33,593 nt of DNA from an uncultured Thermomicrobiales bacterium (GCA_902806335.1 CADCWG010000098.1:1-33593); one strand, 5' to 3'. Numbered from the stretch's first letter, positions 23,272-31,940 are shown. A program made the numbers and translations. Notes: generated by a model from the sequence alone, not told the origin.

Positions 23272-25373
23272 GCGAGCGCCCGGCCGGCGGCGCGTCGGTC
23301 CCGGGCGAGCCGGACGACGTTGGCGGGAGCGACGCCGACGCCTCGGCGCGGCGATCGGTCCGGCGCGACCACGGACTGGGGCCGGTCCTCTGGCCGGCCC
23401 TGATGGGCGCCCTCGCCCTCTGGGTGGCGGTCCGGCTCGGCGCGTTCGACCTCTGGTCGACCGTGACCCTCGGCGACGGGCGAACCGCCAGCCTGGTCCA
23501 GACCTTCGGCAACGTCGACCACCCCTTCCACGTCGCGCGGGCGGAGACCCTCCGCCGGGCCCTGGCCGACGGCCAGCCGCTCCGCTGGGTCGGTCACCAC
23601 CAGGGCGGGTACCCGGTCGAGTTCTACCCCCCCGGCGTCGCCTGGCTGGAGGTCGGGGTCTGGGCGCTGGCGCTCGGCGCGCTGCCGATCGCCGCGGCGC
23701 ACAAACTCGTCGTGATCGGCCTCTTCCTGCTCCCTGGCCTGGCCTACGTGGGGCTCGCGTGGCGGGACCGGCTGGGGCTGGGCGTGGCGGCGACCGCCTT
23801 TGCCGCCCACGTCGCCGTGCCCGGCGGCCAGTATGGGGGCGGCTACCACGAGCTGGTGGGGTGGGGGCTGGTCACGAACGTCGCTGGGTCGATCGCCGCG
23901 CTCTTCGTGCTGCTCTGGCTGACCGACTACCTGGCCCGGGGTGCCCGCGCCGCCGCCGCCGGGGCGGCGCTCGCGGCCGCCTTCGCCCTCGTCACCAATC
24001 CCCGGTCCGGCGTCGCGCTGGCCGTGATCGGCATCGGGGCCGTCCTGGCCATGGCCACGGCGGCCGGCGATGACCGGGTGCCGATCGGAACCCTGGTCCG
24101 ACGCGTCGCGCTCGTCGGCGCGCTTGCCGGTCTCCTGGCGGCCCCCGAGCTCGTTAGCCTGCTCCGGTTCCAGCACCTCTACGACTTTCTCCGCTACGAG
24201 TCCTACGCCGACCTCGGCGCCTACCTCCATGAGTCCCGGGTGGCGACCACGCTGCCGGTGCTCGTGCTCGGTGCCGCGGGGGTGGTGCTCGGGCTCACCC
24301 TTCGCGGGCGGCCGCTGACCCGGGCGGCGGCGGTCACGCTCGTCCTCTACGTCGCGGCGACCGTCGTCCTCTCGGGCGGCGGTGAGGGGGGCGGTCCGCT
24401 GCGGCAGCTCGAGACCGTGCGGCTGATGCCGTTCCAGCGGCTGCTCGTGATCTACCTGGCGGCGGTCGCCTTCGCCGCCGGCGCGCGGACGGTGCTGTCC
24501 GGCATGCCCGGCCGCTGGCCCTGGCGCGACCTGGCCCAGGCGGCAGCCGTTGCCGGGATCCTCGTCGCCCTGGTCTTCCGGCCCCCGGCCGGGACGCCCG
24601 AGGAGGAGCGGGGACTCTTCCCGGTCCTCGGCTCCGCGACCGGATCGCGGGCGGCCCTGGACGCGGCGCTCGCGGCCGCGGACCGGGCGGCGGCGCCCGG
24701 GACGGCCCTCTACGTGGTCGGCTCGACGCCGCCGTACTGGCACGAACAGCTCTGGGCGCCGCTCGTCACCCGCCGGCCCCTCCGGTACGACAACTGGCTC
24801 TGGCACTGGCACTTCCGTCAGAAGGCACCGGGCTTCGACGAGCGCGAGGGCCACAACTACACCCAGCAGACGGTACCGGAGACCTTCGAGGCCGACTTCC
24901 TGGCCGACCAGGGGATCGGCGCGGTCGTCGTCACCGGCAGGGCCGCGAAGCGCGCCGCCGCGGCCTCGGCGGCGCTCCAGCCCCTGACCTCGGGGCCGTT
25001 CGACGCGTACGCGGTCCGCGCGCCGACGCCGCTCGTCACCCTCGGGGGCGGGTCGATCAGCGGGACTGAGGTCGACGCCGGCCGGATCGAGGCGACGGGA
25101 ACGGGCACCGGCGGCGAGGTTCGCGTTCGGGCTAACTGGTTCCCGCGCTGGGAGGCGACCGTCAACGGCGAGCCCGTGGCGGTCGCGCGGACCGACGACG
25201 GGTTCATGGCCGTCCAGGCGCCCCCGGGCCAGGTCGAGGTCGTCCTCACCTACACCGTGGATCGCGTGGATTGGCTGGCGCGGGCGATGACGGTGGCCGG
25301 TCTGCTCCTGACCCTGGCGCTCCTCGTCCCACTACGGCGGCGGTGGGTGCCTCGTGGCCGCCGTGCTGGCTGA
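23268..25373 (+). CDS. Large polytopic membrane protein, PTPS-related/YfhO-like (GT-C superfamily)
   Basis: A 701-residue membrane protein with about twelve predicted helices. The early loop has FGNVDHPFHVARAETLRRAL, GQPLRWVGHHQGGYPVEFYP and PPGVAWLEV. This His/Gly/Tyr pattern is that of the membrane proteins annotated as 6-pyruvoyl-tetrahydropterin-synthase-related (a misleading name), which belong with GT-C-like enzymes. A long outer region (about 445-640) follows the last core helices. Near the end NWFPRWEATVNGEPVAVART and QVEVVLTYTVD resemble the beta-domain of YfhO-type proteins, before one last helix and a basic tail. The start is a TTG within TTGA, overlapping the upstream stop; no better in-frame start exists before the first helix. 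It probably acts on a lipid-linked sugar together with its neighbours. Confidence 0.75.
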   Translation: MSERPAGGASVPGEPDDVGGSDADASARRSVRRDHGLGPVLWPALMGALALWVAVRLGAFDLWSTVTLGDGRTASLVQTFGNVDHPFHVARAETLRRALADGQPLRWVGHHQGGYPVEFYPPGVAWLEVGVWALALGALPIAAAHKLVVIGLFLLPGLAYVGLAWRDRLGLGVAATAFAAHVAVPGGQYGGGYHELVGWGLVTNVAGSIAALFVLLWLTDYLARGARAAAAGAALAAAFALVTNPRSGVALAVIGIGAVLAMATAAGDDRVPIGTLVRRVALVGALAGLLAAPELVSLLRFQHLYDFLRYESYADLGAYLHESRVATTLPVLVLGAAGVVLGLTLRGRPLTRAAAVTLVLYVAATVVLSGGGEGGGPLRQLETVRLMPFQRLLVIYLAAVAFAAGARTVLSGMPGRWPWRDLAQAAAVAGILVALVFRPPAGTPEEERGLFPVLGSATGSRAALDAALAAADRAAAPGTALYVVGSTPPYWHEQLWAPLVTRRPLRYDNWLWHWHFRQKAPGFDEREGHNYTQQTVPETFEADFLADQGIGAVVVTGRAAKRAAAASAALQPLTSGPFDAYAVRAPTPLVTLGGGSISGTEVDAGRIEATGTGTGGEVRVRANWFPRWEATVNGEPVAVARTDDGFMAVQAPPGQVEVVLTYTVDRVDWLARAMTVAGLLLTLALLVPLRRRWVPRGRRAG

Positions 25374-25382
25374 GCGCGCCGG

Positions 25383-25892
25383 TCACTCGCCGGTCTTGCC
25401 GTCGATCGCTTCCCGGAGGATGTCGGCGTGGCCGACGTGCCGGGCGGTCTCCTCGACCATGTGGAGCAGGATCCAGCGCAGCGTGTAACCCTCCTGCTTC
25501 GCCCGGGGTCCGCGGCCGACGTCGTCGAGGTCGGCGGCTTCGACGATCCGGCGGGCGCGGGTTACTTCGCCCTGGTAGAAGGCGACCACGTCGGCCGTCG
25601 TCTCGTTCGGGTCGATCCGCCAGTACGCGTCCGGGTCGTTGGGGTCCCAGACGTGGGCCAGGTCTTCCCCGGCGAACTCCTCGCGGAACCAGGACCGCTC
25701 GACGTCGGCCAGGTGCTTGACCATTCCGAGAAGGCTGACGCCCGAGGCCGTCCCCGGTCGCCGGAGCGCGGCGTCGTCGACGCCGTCGATCTTGCAGAGC
25801 AGCGTCGCCCGCTGCCAGTCCAGGAATGCCGTCAGCATCGGCTTCTCGGGCCCGGCCACCGGGGGTTGCTCGCGGGGGCAGTCCTGCAGCAT
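25383..25892 (-). CDS. DinB-family putative metal-dependent protein (DUF664-like)
   Basis: A 169-residue four-helix-bundle protein of the DinB/YfiT superfamily. Members include thiol transferases that use bacillithiol or mycothiol, and many of unknown role. Helix one is FLDWQRATLLCKIDGV. The metal-site histidine follows in LLGMVKHLADVERSWF, and the second and third ligands are in LLHMVEETARHVGHADILRE near the C-terminus, matching the DinB His triad. WDPNDPDAYWRIDPNET is typical of the DUF664 branch. GAGG lies eight bases ahead of ATG 25892. It converges with the membrane protein gene, nine bases apart, with no visible terminator. Substrate unknown. Confidence 0.87.
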   Translation of the reverse strand: MLQDCPREQPPVAGPEKPMLTAFLDWQRATLLCKIDGVDDAALRRPGTASGVSLLGMVKHLADVERSWFREEFAGEDLAHVWDPNDPDAYWRIDPNETTADVVAFYQGEVTRARRIVEAADLDDVGRGPRAKQEGYTLRWILLHMVEETARHVGHADILREAIDGKTGE

Positions 25893-25920
25893 GGGCGCAC
25901 CTCGTGGCGACGTCGAAGCC

Positions 25921-25980
25921 CGGCGCCATACGGCACCATACGGCGCCATACGGCGCCAGGGGTGCAAGGGATCGCAAGGG
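25921..25980. repeat. 10-base-period tandem repeat upstream of the DinB gene
   Basis: Six consecutive 10-base units: CGGCGCCATA, CGGCACCATA, CGGCGCCATA, CGGCGCCAGG, then GGTGCAAGGG and ATCGCAAGGG. The first four are near-identical and contain the GGCGCC palindrome; the last two share GCAAGGG. The period equals about one helical turn. The array is 28 bases upstream of the DinB start codon, so it would lie in that gene's promoter or leader. Confidence 0.8.
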
Positions 25981-26537
25981 TCGTGGCCGCCCTATCGTAC
26001 CGACTCCCACCCAATCCGGGTGATCACCTGACGGATCCGAAGGACCGGTCGTCCCCGCGCCCGCCCAGGACGAGCCCCGAGATCGGAGGCTCGGAAGCGA
26101 AGGCGGCCGAAGCCGACGACCGACCCGCCATGCGAGGCTCTCGGCAATCACCCGGATCGCGTCTCACGCGACTCGACGACCGACCGCCGTCAGGCCCGGG
26201 GAGGCTCGCCTCTCGCACGGACGTCGGCACCCCCGGACAGGCCGACCGAGTGTCGGTCGGATCGGCGCCCTCACCCGCCCTCGCCCGCCCTCGCCCGTCC
26301 TGCTTGGGGAGGTGGTTCCCGAGAAGACGTCTGCCTGGCGGCGTGTTCGCGCAGTCGGCGAGGGGTTGCGTCCCGGCGTGCCGAGGACATCGGGAGCGCG
26401 GCATGACGTGCGCGCTTCCGGTCCCACCACTCCACGTCCCGGTGACCAGGGGGCCCGTCATCTCCGGCGCCGGACCCACGGCGGAACGCTCCCCGGAGCG
26501 CGTGGGACGCCGAGGGCGCCGGGGGCATCGCCGGACG
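25981..26537. other. Gap with no recognisable gene between DinB and ThDP-enzyme genes
   Basis: The frames open here give Pro/Arg/Ser-rich translations with no family motif and no ribosome site. The stretch includes a short three-unit 10-base repeat (26270-26299), listed separately, and nothing else I can name. Confidence 0.4.
26270..26299. repeat. Short 10-base-period tandem repeat
   Basis: Three consecutive units, CTCACCCGCC, CTCGCCCGCC and CTCGCCCGTC. It is the second array in this part of the window with exactly 10-base spacing, again between genes. Confidence 0.65.
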
Positions 26538-26569
26538 CGCAGCGCCGGCCGGTTCCGGCCGACGCTGCG
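26538..26569 (-). terminator. Long hairpin downstream of the ThDP-enzyme gene
   Basis: Fifteen positions pair (26538-26552 with 26555-26569) around a two-base loop. The one non-Watson-Crick position (26545/26562) is C-A on the + strand RNA but G-U on the - strand RNA. The stem is therefore complete only for a leftward transcript, that of the gene ending at 26630. No T-run follows. Confidence 0.55.
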
Positions 26570-26629
26570 GTAGCCCAGCAGGTTGTCTCTTCCCAGAGGG
26601 ATAATTTCATCCCCGAGCCCGGGAGGGCG

Positions 26630-28285
26630 CTACGTCCAGCCCGGGATCGGCACGTCGATGATGGTCGGCAGGTCACGGCTGAGGGCGAGACCGACCGCTT
26701 CGGCCAGCGCCTCGGGGGTCTCGATGCGGACGCCGGGGATGCCGTAGGCGGCGGCAAGGGCGACATAATCGGGGTTGACCAGGTCGACCCCGAGGTAGCG
26801 GGCCCCGCGGGACGCCTGCTGCTCGTGCTTGACGGCCGAGTAGGTCGAGTCGTTGAAGATCACGATCGGCACGCCGAGCCGGTGCTGGACCGCGGTGCCC
26901 AGTTCCTCCATGGTGTACTGGAATCCGCCGTCCCCGCAGACGCAGACGACCGCCGCCTCAGGCCGGCCCACCTTGGCGCCGAGCGCCGCCGGCAGCGCGA
27001 AGCCGAGCGTGCCGTACCCCGAGGGGAAGAGGAACGTGCGCGGCAGGTAGGCGGGGAAGAGCCCACACGCCACGTAGCTCATCATCGTCATGTCGAAGGC
27101 CACCACGCCGTCCCGGGGCACCGCCGCCCGCAGGGCGTCGAGGTGGGCGGTCCGGTCCGCCCCGAAGGAGGTCGCCCGTGCCGCCGCTCGGGCGGTCGCG
27201 ACCGTCTCCGTCCCGAATCCCGGGGCGGTGTGCTCGTCGCCCGCGAGCAGCGAGGCGATCCCTTCGGTCGCGAGCAGGGCGTCGCCGAGGATGCCAAGCG
27301 TCGGCTGGGCGTTGAGGGTGAGCTCCCGCTCGTCGACGTCGATCCGGATCAGGGTGGGTGGGATCGGCAGCCGGAAGCCGTTGGTCGCCTGCACCCCGAG
27401 CTTCGAACCGACGACGAGAAGGCAGTCGGCCTCCCGCAGCAGGTCGTCGATCGCGTTGCCGGGCTGCCAGAGGGCGCCGACCACCAGGGGGTGGTCCTCC
27501 GGCACGCTGCCCTTGCCCATGATCGAGGTCAGGACCGGCGCGCCGAGCCGCTCCGCCAGCTCGATCACCTGCTCGCCCGCGGCGGCGGAGACGGCACCGC
27601 CACCGCAGTAGATGACGGGGCGGCGGGCCGCCTTCAGCTGGGCCGCCGCGTCGAGGAGAGCCTGCGGGTCGGGCGCGAGGCGCTCGGGCCGGTTCGTCGG
27701 CGCCGGGCCGGCGTTCGGCGCGGGCTCGTCGAGCACGTCGAGCGGCACCTCGACGTGGACCGGCAGGGGCCGGCCGTGCCCGAGCCGGCGGAACGCCTCG
27801 CCGACCGTCGTCGGCACCTCCCCGGCCGTCATCGGCCGCGCGTTCCACTGGGTGACCGCGGCCATCACGCCACGCTGGTCCTTGAGGTCGTGGAGATTGC
27901 CGCGCATCGCGTCGAGGTAGGGACGCTCGACGTTCGAGGAGAGGACGAAGACGGGCGACGAGTCGGCGTAGGCCTCGCCGACGGGCGTCGCGACGTTGGT
28001 GATGCCGGGCCCGGTGATGATCACCGCCACGCCGGGGCGCCCGGTCGCGCGGGCGTAGCCGTCGGCCATGAACCCGGCGCCTTGCTCGTGGCGAGCCAGG
28101 ACGTGGCGGATCGGCGCGTCGACGAGCGCGTCGTAGAGCGCGAGGGTGTGCACCCCGGGCACGCCGAAGACGGTCTCCACGCCGTTGGCGACGAGGGTCT
28201 CGATCGCGAGCGAGGCGCCGGTCGGCGCCGCCTCTTTGGCCGCGCCCAGCGGCGTCGGCGGGGCGGACGAGTCGGTTCCGACCAT
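26630..28285 (-). CDS. ThDP-dependent decarboxylase / acetolactate-synthase-like enzyme
   Basis: A 551-residue thiamine-diphosphate enzyme with three domains. The N-terminal Pyr domain has VFGVPGVHTLALYDAL and the ThDP-activating glutamate in ARHEQGAGFMADGYARATG (Glu67), then GPGITNVATPVGEAYADS. A central Rossmann-like domain (about 200-335; PVIYCGGGAVSAAAGEQV) follows. The C-terminal PP domain has the metal/ThDP motif CGDGGFQYTMEELGTAVQH...FND (Gly451-Asp-Gly to Asn478). GVHTLALYDAL with HDLKDQR and the run-on PVHVEVPLDVLDEP is closest, from memory, to 5-guanidino-2-oxopentanoate decarboxylase (AruI) and similar 2-oxoacid decarboxylases rather than IlvB. No IlvN-type small subunit is nearby. 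AAGGAGG lies ten bases before ATG 28285, with GAGG closer. The true substrate is open. Confidence 0.87.
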   Translation of the reverse strand: MVGTDSSAPPTPLGAAKEAAPTGASLAIETLVANGVETVFGVPGVHTLALYDALVDAPIRHVLARHEQGAGFMADGYARATGRPGVAVIITGPGITNVATPVGEAYADSSPVFVLSSNVERPYLDAMRGNLHDLKDQRGVMAAVTQWNARPMTAGEVPTTVGEAFRRLGHGRPLPVHVEVPLDVLDEPAPNAGPAPTNRPERLAPDPQALLDAAAQLKAARRPVIYCGGGAVSAAAGEQVIELAERLGAPVLTSIMGKGSVPEDHPLVVGALWQPGNAIDDLLREADCLLVVGSKLGVQATNGFRLPIPPTLIRIDVDERELTLNAQPTLGILGDALLATEGIASLLAGDEHTAPGFGTETVATARAAARATSFGADRTAHLDALRAAVPRDGVVAFDMTMMSYVACGLFPAYLPRTFLFPSGYGTLGFALPAALGAKVGRPEAAVVCVCGDGGFQYTMEELGTAVQHRLGVPIVIFNDSTYSAVKHEQQASRGARYLGVDLVNPDYVALAAAYGIPGVRIETPEALAEAVGLALSRDLPTIIDVPIPGWT

Positions 28286-28463
28286 CGACCTCGGTCCTCC
28301 TTGGTCTAGCGGGTCGCCGCGCCCCGGGATCGGGCGTGGCAGTCGGCGGACGTGTCGGACGCGGGGCGTCATGGCCGGGCGTCGGCGAGCCCGCCGGTTC
28401 TACCACCGGGCGGGTGCCGGTCGCAACCGCCGCAGGGGCGGCCATGGCCGTGGAGCTTGTGAC

Positions 28464-28811
28464 CTAGGCGGTCTGCCCGTCCTGGGCGGCGGGGTCGGCC
28501 GGCGCGTGCCCGTCGCGATCGTCCCGGCCGAGCCAGGCGGCGCCGCGGGTGGAGAGCCGCCAACGGGGTCGCCCGCGCGCGGCGGCCGACCGGAACGGCT
28601 CGATCAGCCCCCGGCCACGCGCGCTCGTGAAGAGCACCTCGGTGAACGAGGGGGGCCAACCCTGGGCGGCGGCGGCCGCCGCCCCGTGCGACATCGGGGA
28701 GAAGCCGTCCTCTCTCGCCGCCACCTCGTCGAGGAAGGGCCGCAGGAACGGGTCGAGCGGGGAAGGTCGGACCTCGGCCGTGGCGGCACGCTGTCGGTCG
28801 GGGGGGGACAT
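28464..28811 (-). CDS. Small protein of unknown function, possible winged-helix end
   Basis: A 115-residue cytoplasmic protein with GGAG four bases before its ATG. The N-terminal half has an Asp/Pro/Phe-rich helix (PLDPFLRPFLDEVAAREDG). The second half has GWPPSFTEVLFTSARGRGLIEPF and then RPRWRLSTRGAAWLGRDD. That W-x-L-S-x-R-G-x-x-W-L ending is the kind of final strand and helix seen in winged-helix DNA-binding domains. I cannot place it in a family. It is transcribed away from the gene on the other side of a short divergent gap and could regulate it (inference). Confidence 0.6.
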   Translation of the reverse strand: MSPPDRQRAATAEVRPSPLDPFLRPFLDEVAAREDGFSPMSHGAAAAAAQGWPPSFTEVLFTSARGRGLIEPFRSAAARGRPRWRLSTRGAAWLGRDDRDGHAPADPAAQDGQTA

Positions 28812-28924
28812 GGAACTCCGAGGTGGGCGGGCGACGTCGGCGAGCAAGTCTAGCATCGGGCGATGCCGGCAGACCGTTCTTGGCCACCGATCGTCACCCA
28901 CGGTCCCGGATCGAGCCGGCGGGG

Positions 28925-30352
28925 GTGGGCGAAGAGCCGGACCGCCCTGCTCGGCTGCTATGCTTCGGTGGATACGCTGGCGCGTCCGCATGGCGCCGGT
29001 TGTCGGCGTGGCGCCGGTGGCGGGAGACGGACGATGGCTGGGTCGGTCGGGCACGGGAGGCGTGGGCGCGAGGTGGCGTGGACGATCGTGTGATCCATTC
29101 GCCGCTGCTGCCGGGCGGCGACCTCGTTGCGGCGGCTCTTGACCGGCGGGTGATGGGGCTGGCCGACCGGGGGGGCGCGAGTGGCCTCGTCGGTGCCCGC
29201 TGGGCCGACCTCTGCGCGGAGCAGGCGACGGGATGGGTCGGGCAGCGGCGGGACGTCCCGGGGGTCGGGCGGGGGGCGATCCGCGTCACCCGGGTCGCCC
29301 GGCTCGACGACACGCCGGCGATCGCCGCGACCGCGGCGCGGCGCCACCTCCAGAACCCCGACCTGCTCCTGGTGGGCGAGGTCGACGGCCGGCCGGCGCT
29401 CCAGGCCGCCGACGCCAAGTTCTCGGTGGAGACCGCCCGACCGAAGCAGGTGAGCGCCGCGGTCGTCGAGGGCCTCCTCACGCTGGGACCGCTGGTCGGC
29501 GATCTGCTCGGCGATGTCGGTGATGCGCCCGCGCTGGTCGACGGCGTGTTCCTCTGTCCCGATTACCCCCTGACCCACCTGATGTTTCGGCGCCGGCACG
29601 GTATCGTGCGGGCGGCCGTCCGGCCGGAGCAGGTCGCGGTGCTCCCGGCTCCGGCCGACGTCTTCTTCCGGCCGCTCGAGGGCGCGGCGGCGATGGCGAC
29701 GCTGGCGGGCGTCGACGCGCTACCGGTGTCGACGGAGGAGAGCCTGCTGGCGGCGCTCTACTACTTCCGCCTGGCCCGGGCGGCGGTCGGGTGCTGGCTG
29801 GACGCGACCGGACCGTTGCTGACCTTCAACGACCGGCTCCCGGTCGACGAGGGGGCGGTGGTCGCCGGACTCGAGGAGCGGATCGGGTCGGCCAGGTCGG
29901 CGCTCGACCTCGTGTTGGGCTGGCACGCCGACGTGGAGACGGTCCGGGCGCAACGGGCCGCGGTCGACCAGGTGGCGACCCTGCCGCTGGGTAGCCGCGA
30001 CCTCCGCGAGTTGGGCCTGGCGATGGCCGAAGCGGCCGGCACTGAGCCGCCGTCCGCGAACAAGGTCCGCCGTCGCCTCGCGGGGTGGTACCGGGGGCAG
30101 CTCCGCGAGCGCCTGGGTCCGATCGAGCCGCCGGTGGCAGACCTCGGGGCGACGCTGCGCGAGGTCGCCCGTGTCGCCGCCTCGCTGGCACCGGCGGTCG
30201 AGGGCCAGGCACGCACGGTCATCGCCGAGTTCCTCGCGGCGGAGACCGCGCCGACAGCGGCCGGGTCCGAGCCCGAGGTGGCCGACCCGGCGACCGGCGC
30301 CGACGGTGCCGCCTCGCCGGTCACCGTGCTCACGCCGGCCACGGTCGAGTAG
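28925..30352 (+). CDS. Unknown protein with a PD-(D/E)XK nuclease-like motif
   Basis: A protein of up to 509 residues that I do not recognise as a family. Near the first third it has a hydrophobic strand LQNPDLLLVGEVDGRPALQ followed by AADAKFS: a Pro-Asp (145-146 from GTG 28925) and, 17 residues on, Asp-Ala-Lys (163-165). This is the spacing and order of the PD-(D/E)XK nuclease core, with LCAEQATGW a possible earlier helix. The rest is mostly helical and Ala/Leu-rich, with FFRPLEGAAAMATL and a Lys/Arg-rich KVRRRLAGWYRGQLRERLG, and a disordered Ala/Pro/Thr tail. The start is uncertain: GTG 28823, 28925 and 29078 are all in frame. The last has the best ribosome site (GAGG), and coding bias is weaker before it. 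Confidence 0.65.
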   Translation: MGEEPDRPARLLCFGGYAGASAWRRLSAWRRWRETDDGWVGRAREAWARGGVDDRVIHSPLLPGGDLVAAALDRRVMGLADRGGASGLVGARWADLCAEQATGWVGQRRDVPGVGRGAIRVTRVARLDDTPAIAATAARRHLQNPDLLLVGEVDGRPALQAADAKFSVETARPKQVSAAVVEGLLTLGPLVGDLLGDVGDAPALVDGVFLCPDYPLTHLMFRRRHGIVRAAVRPEQVAVLPAPADVFFRPLEGAAAMATLAGVDALPVSTEESLLAALYYFRLARAAVGCWLDATGPLLTFNDRLPVDEGAVVAGLEERIGSARSALDLVLGWHADVETVRAQRAAVDQVATLPLGSRDLRELGLAMAEAAGTEPPSANKVRRRLAGWYRGQLRERLGPIEPPVADLGATLREVARVAASLAPAVEGQARTVIAEFLAAETAPTAAGSEPEVADPATGADGAASPVTVLTPATVE

Positions 30353-30500
30353 GCACCGGGGCGAACTCAGCCTCGATGTCCTCGTGTTACGTCGGTGTCG
30401 GCGGCGGTGGCGAGCGGGGAGACTCCAGCCCGGTGGTTCGCTCCGGGGTCGTCAGGATACCCACGGGATGCGAGCGGCGATCCCCGCCGTGGCCGCGCCG

Positions 30501-31844
30501 CTACAGCTCCCGCAGCTCCCGGGAGCGGATGCCGAGGAACGCCGCGAGGGTCGACGAGACGATCGCGCCGGCGGCGACGGCCATCGGCGCGCCGGCCCGG
30601 TCCGCGAGCAGGCCCATCGGCATCGCGCCGAGCGGCATCAGCCCCTGGGTCAGGAGGTAGGCGCTGATCACCCGACCTCGGACGTGGTCGTCGACCCGCA
30701 TCTGGAGCAGGGCGTTGTTGGCGCTCATGTAGGAGGCGCCGAAGAAGCCGGCGCAGACGAGCAGCGGCAGGGAGAGCACGACCGTCCGCGAGAGCGCGAT
30801 CGCGATGACGATCCCGCCGTAGGCGACCGTCATCGCGATCAGCCGCCGCCCGGCCCCGACCATGGTCCGGCGGGACGCGACCCAGAGCGAGCCCATCACC
30901 GCCCCCGACCCCGAGGCCGCCATCAGCAGGCCGAGACCCCCCGGGCCGATCCGCAGGATGTCCCGGGCGAAGACCGCGAGAAAGGAGACGTAGGGGAAGA
31001 CGAAGAAGGTCGGAATGCAGGCGAGGAGGAACAGCCCGCGCAGGTCCGGCCGGCGGGCGATCAGGCGCACCCCGTCGAAGACCCCGCGGCTGCCCGCCGA
31101 CGGTGTCCGGGGGGGCACCCGGATACCGAGCACGAGGGCGAAGGCGCCGACGAGCGCCGCCGCCTGGAGGACGAACGCCGCGCCGACGCCAAAGACCCCG
31201 ATCAGGATCCCCGCCAGCGAGGGACCGACGACCCGGGTCATGTTCTGCCCGGCGCTGTTGAGGCCGATCGCGTTGGTGAGCGCCTCGCGGGGGACCAGGC
31301 TCGGCACTAGCGACTGCTGGGTGGGCGCCAGCGTGGCCTGGAAGGTGCCGTTGAGGGCGGCCGCGGCGACCAGGTGCCAGGGCTCAACCCAGCCCAGGAT
31401 CACGTCCGTCGCGACCAGGATTGCCAGCACCGCGGCGCACCCCTGGCAGGCCAGCATCAGCCGGCGACGGTCGACTCGGTCGATGAGCGCGCCGACGGGC
31501 ACCGAGACGACGAGGAACGGGACCCCCGCGGTGAAGGCGACCAGGCCGACGAAGGACTCGGAGTCGGTCAGCGTCAGGGCGAGCCAACCGAGTCCGACCT
31601 GCTGCATCCACTGCGCGAGCGACGCCCCCTGGGAGCCGAACCAGAGCCGCCGGTAGACGGGGTACAACGCGAGGGCGGAGAACATGCCGGCGCGGGCGGC
31701 CTCACCCTCGGACGACTTGGACGCCGTGACCGCCCCCGGCGAGCGGGGTGACGGTGCGGCGGTGGGCAGTGCCGAGGCGACCGGTGCCGGCCGAGCGGGC
31801 ACGGCCGCGCCGGCGGGACGGGACGAGAGGTCCGGGGGCGGCAC
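30501..31844 (-). CDS. MFS transporter, EntS/MFS_3-like exporter
   Basis: A 447-residue major-facilitator protein with about twelve membrane helices. It opens after its leader with FSALALYPVYRRLWFGSQGASLAQWMQQVGLGWL in pieces typical of the enterobactin-exporter-like branch. The MFS motif-A equivalent between helices two and three is GALIDRVDRRRLM. LAPTQQSLVPSLVPREALTNAIGLNS and RVVGPSLAGILIG follow in helices four and five, and RGRVISAYLLTQGLMPLG comes late. This group exports siderophores, macrolides or other small molecules; the substrate here is unknown. GTG 31844 has GGAG at five bases and gives a Pro/Ala/Ser-rich leader of about 50 residues; ATG 31685 is an alternative without a ribosome site. 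A single gene, converging with the unknown gene at 28925-30352. Confidence 0.88.
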   Translation of the reverse strand: MPPPDLSSRPAGAAVPARPAPVASALPTAAPSPRSPGAVTASKSSEGEAARAGMFSALALYPVYRRLWFGSQGASLAQWMQQVGLGWLALTLTDSESFVGLVAFTAGVPFLVVSVPVGALIDRVDRRRLMLACQGCAAVLAILVATDVILGWVEPWHLVAAAALNGTFQATLAPTQQSLVPSLVPREALTNAIGLNSAGQNMTRVVGPSLAGILIGVFGVGAAFVLQAAALVGAFALVLGIRVPPRTPSAGSRGVFDGVRLIARRPDLRGLFLLACIPTFFVFPYVSFLAVFARDILRIGPGGLGLLMAASGSGAVMGSLWVASRRTMVGAGRRLIAMTVAYGGIVIAIALSRTVVLSLPLLVCAGFFGASYMSANNALLQMRVDDHVRGRVISAYLLTQGLMPLGAMPMGLLADRAGAPMAVAAGAIVSSTLAAFLGIRSRELREL

Positions 31845-31930
31845 GGGTACTCCAGCGGCGAGGGGCGGCGTGGGGACCGGCCTGGGACGGCCAACGCCGA
31901 TCGATTCGGCTCCCGGGCCGACCCGGACCG

Positions 31931-31940
31931 AGTGTACCCG
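31931..31940 (-). promoter_or_regulatory. Candidate -10 region for the MFS gene
   Basis: Read leftward, CGGGTACACT contains TACACT, about 90 bases before the GTG at 31844. There is no good -35 box. The same ten-base word occurs on the + strand at 19202-19211 ahead of the flavoprotein gene. Confidence 0.35.

Noticed and set aside
22665..24854. A 729-residue leftward open frame opposite the GT-C and PTPS-related genes
   Set aside because: No motifs; composition is that of an antisense shadow, and the + strand genes have overlaps and family motifs.
25921..25980. The 10-base repeats as a CRISPR array or plasmid iterons
   Set aside because: Units are far too short and have no spacers for CRISPR; no replication initiator gene is in the window.
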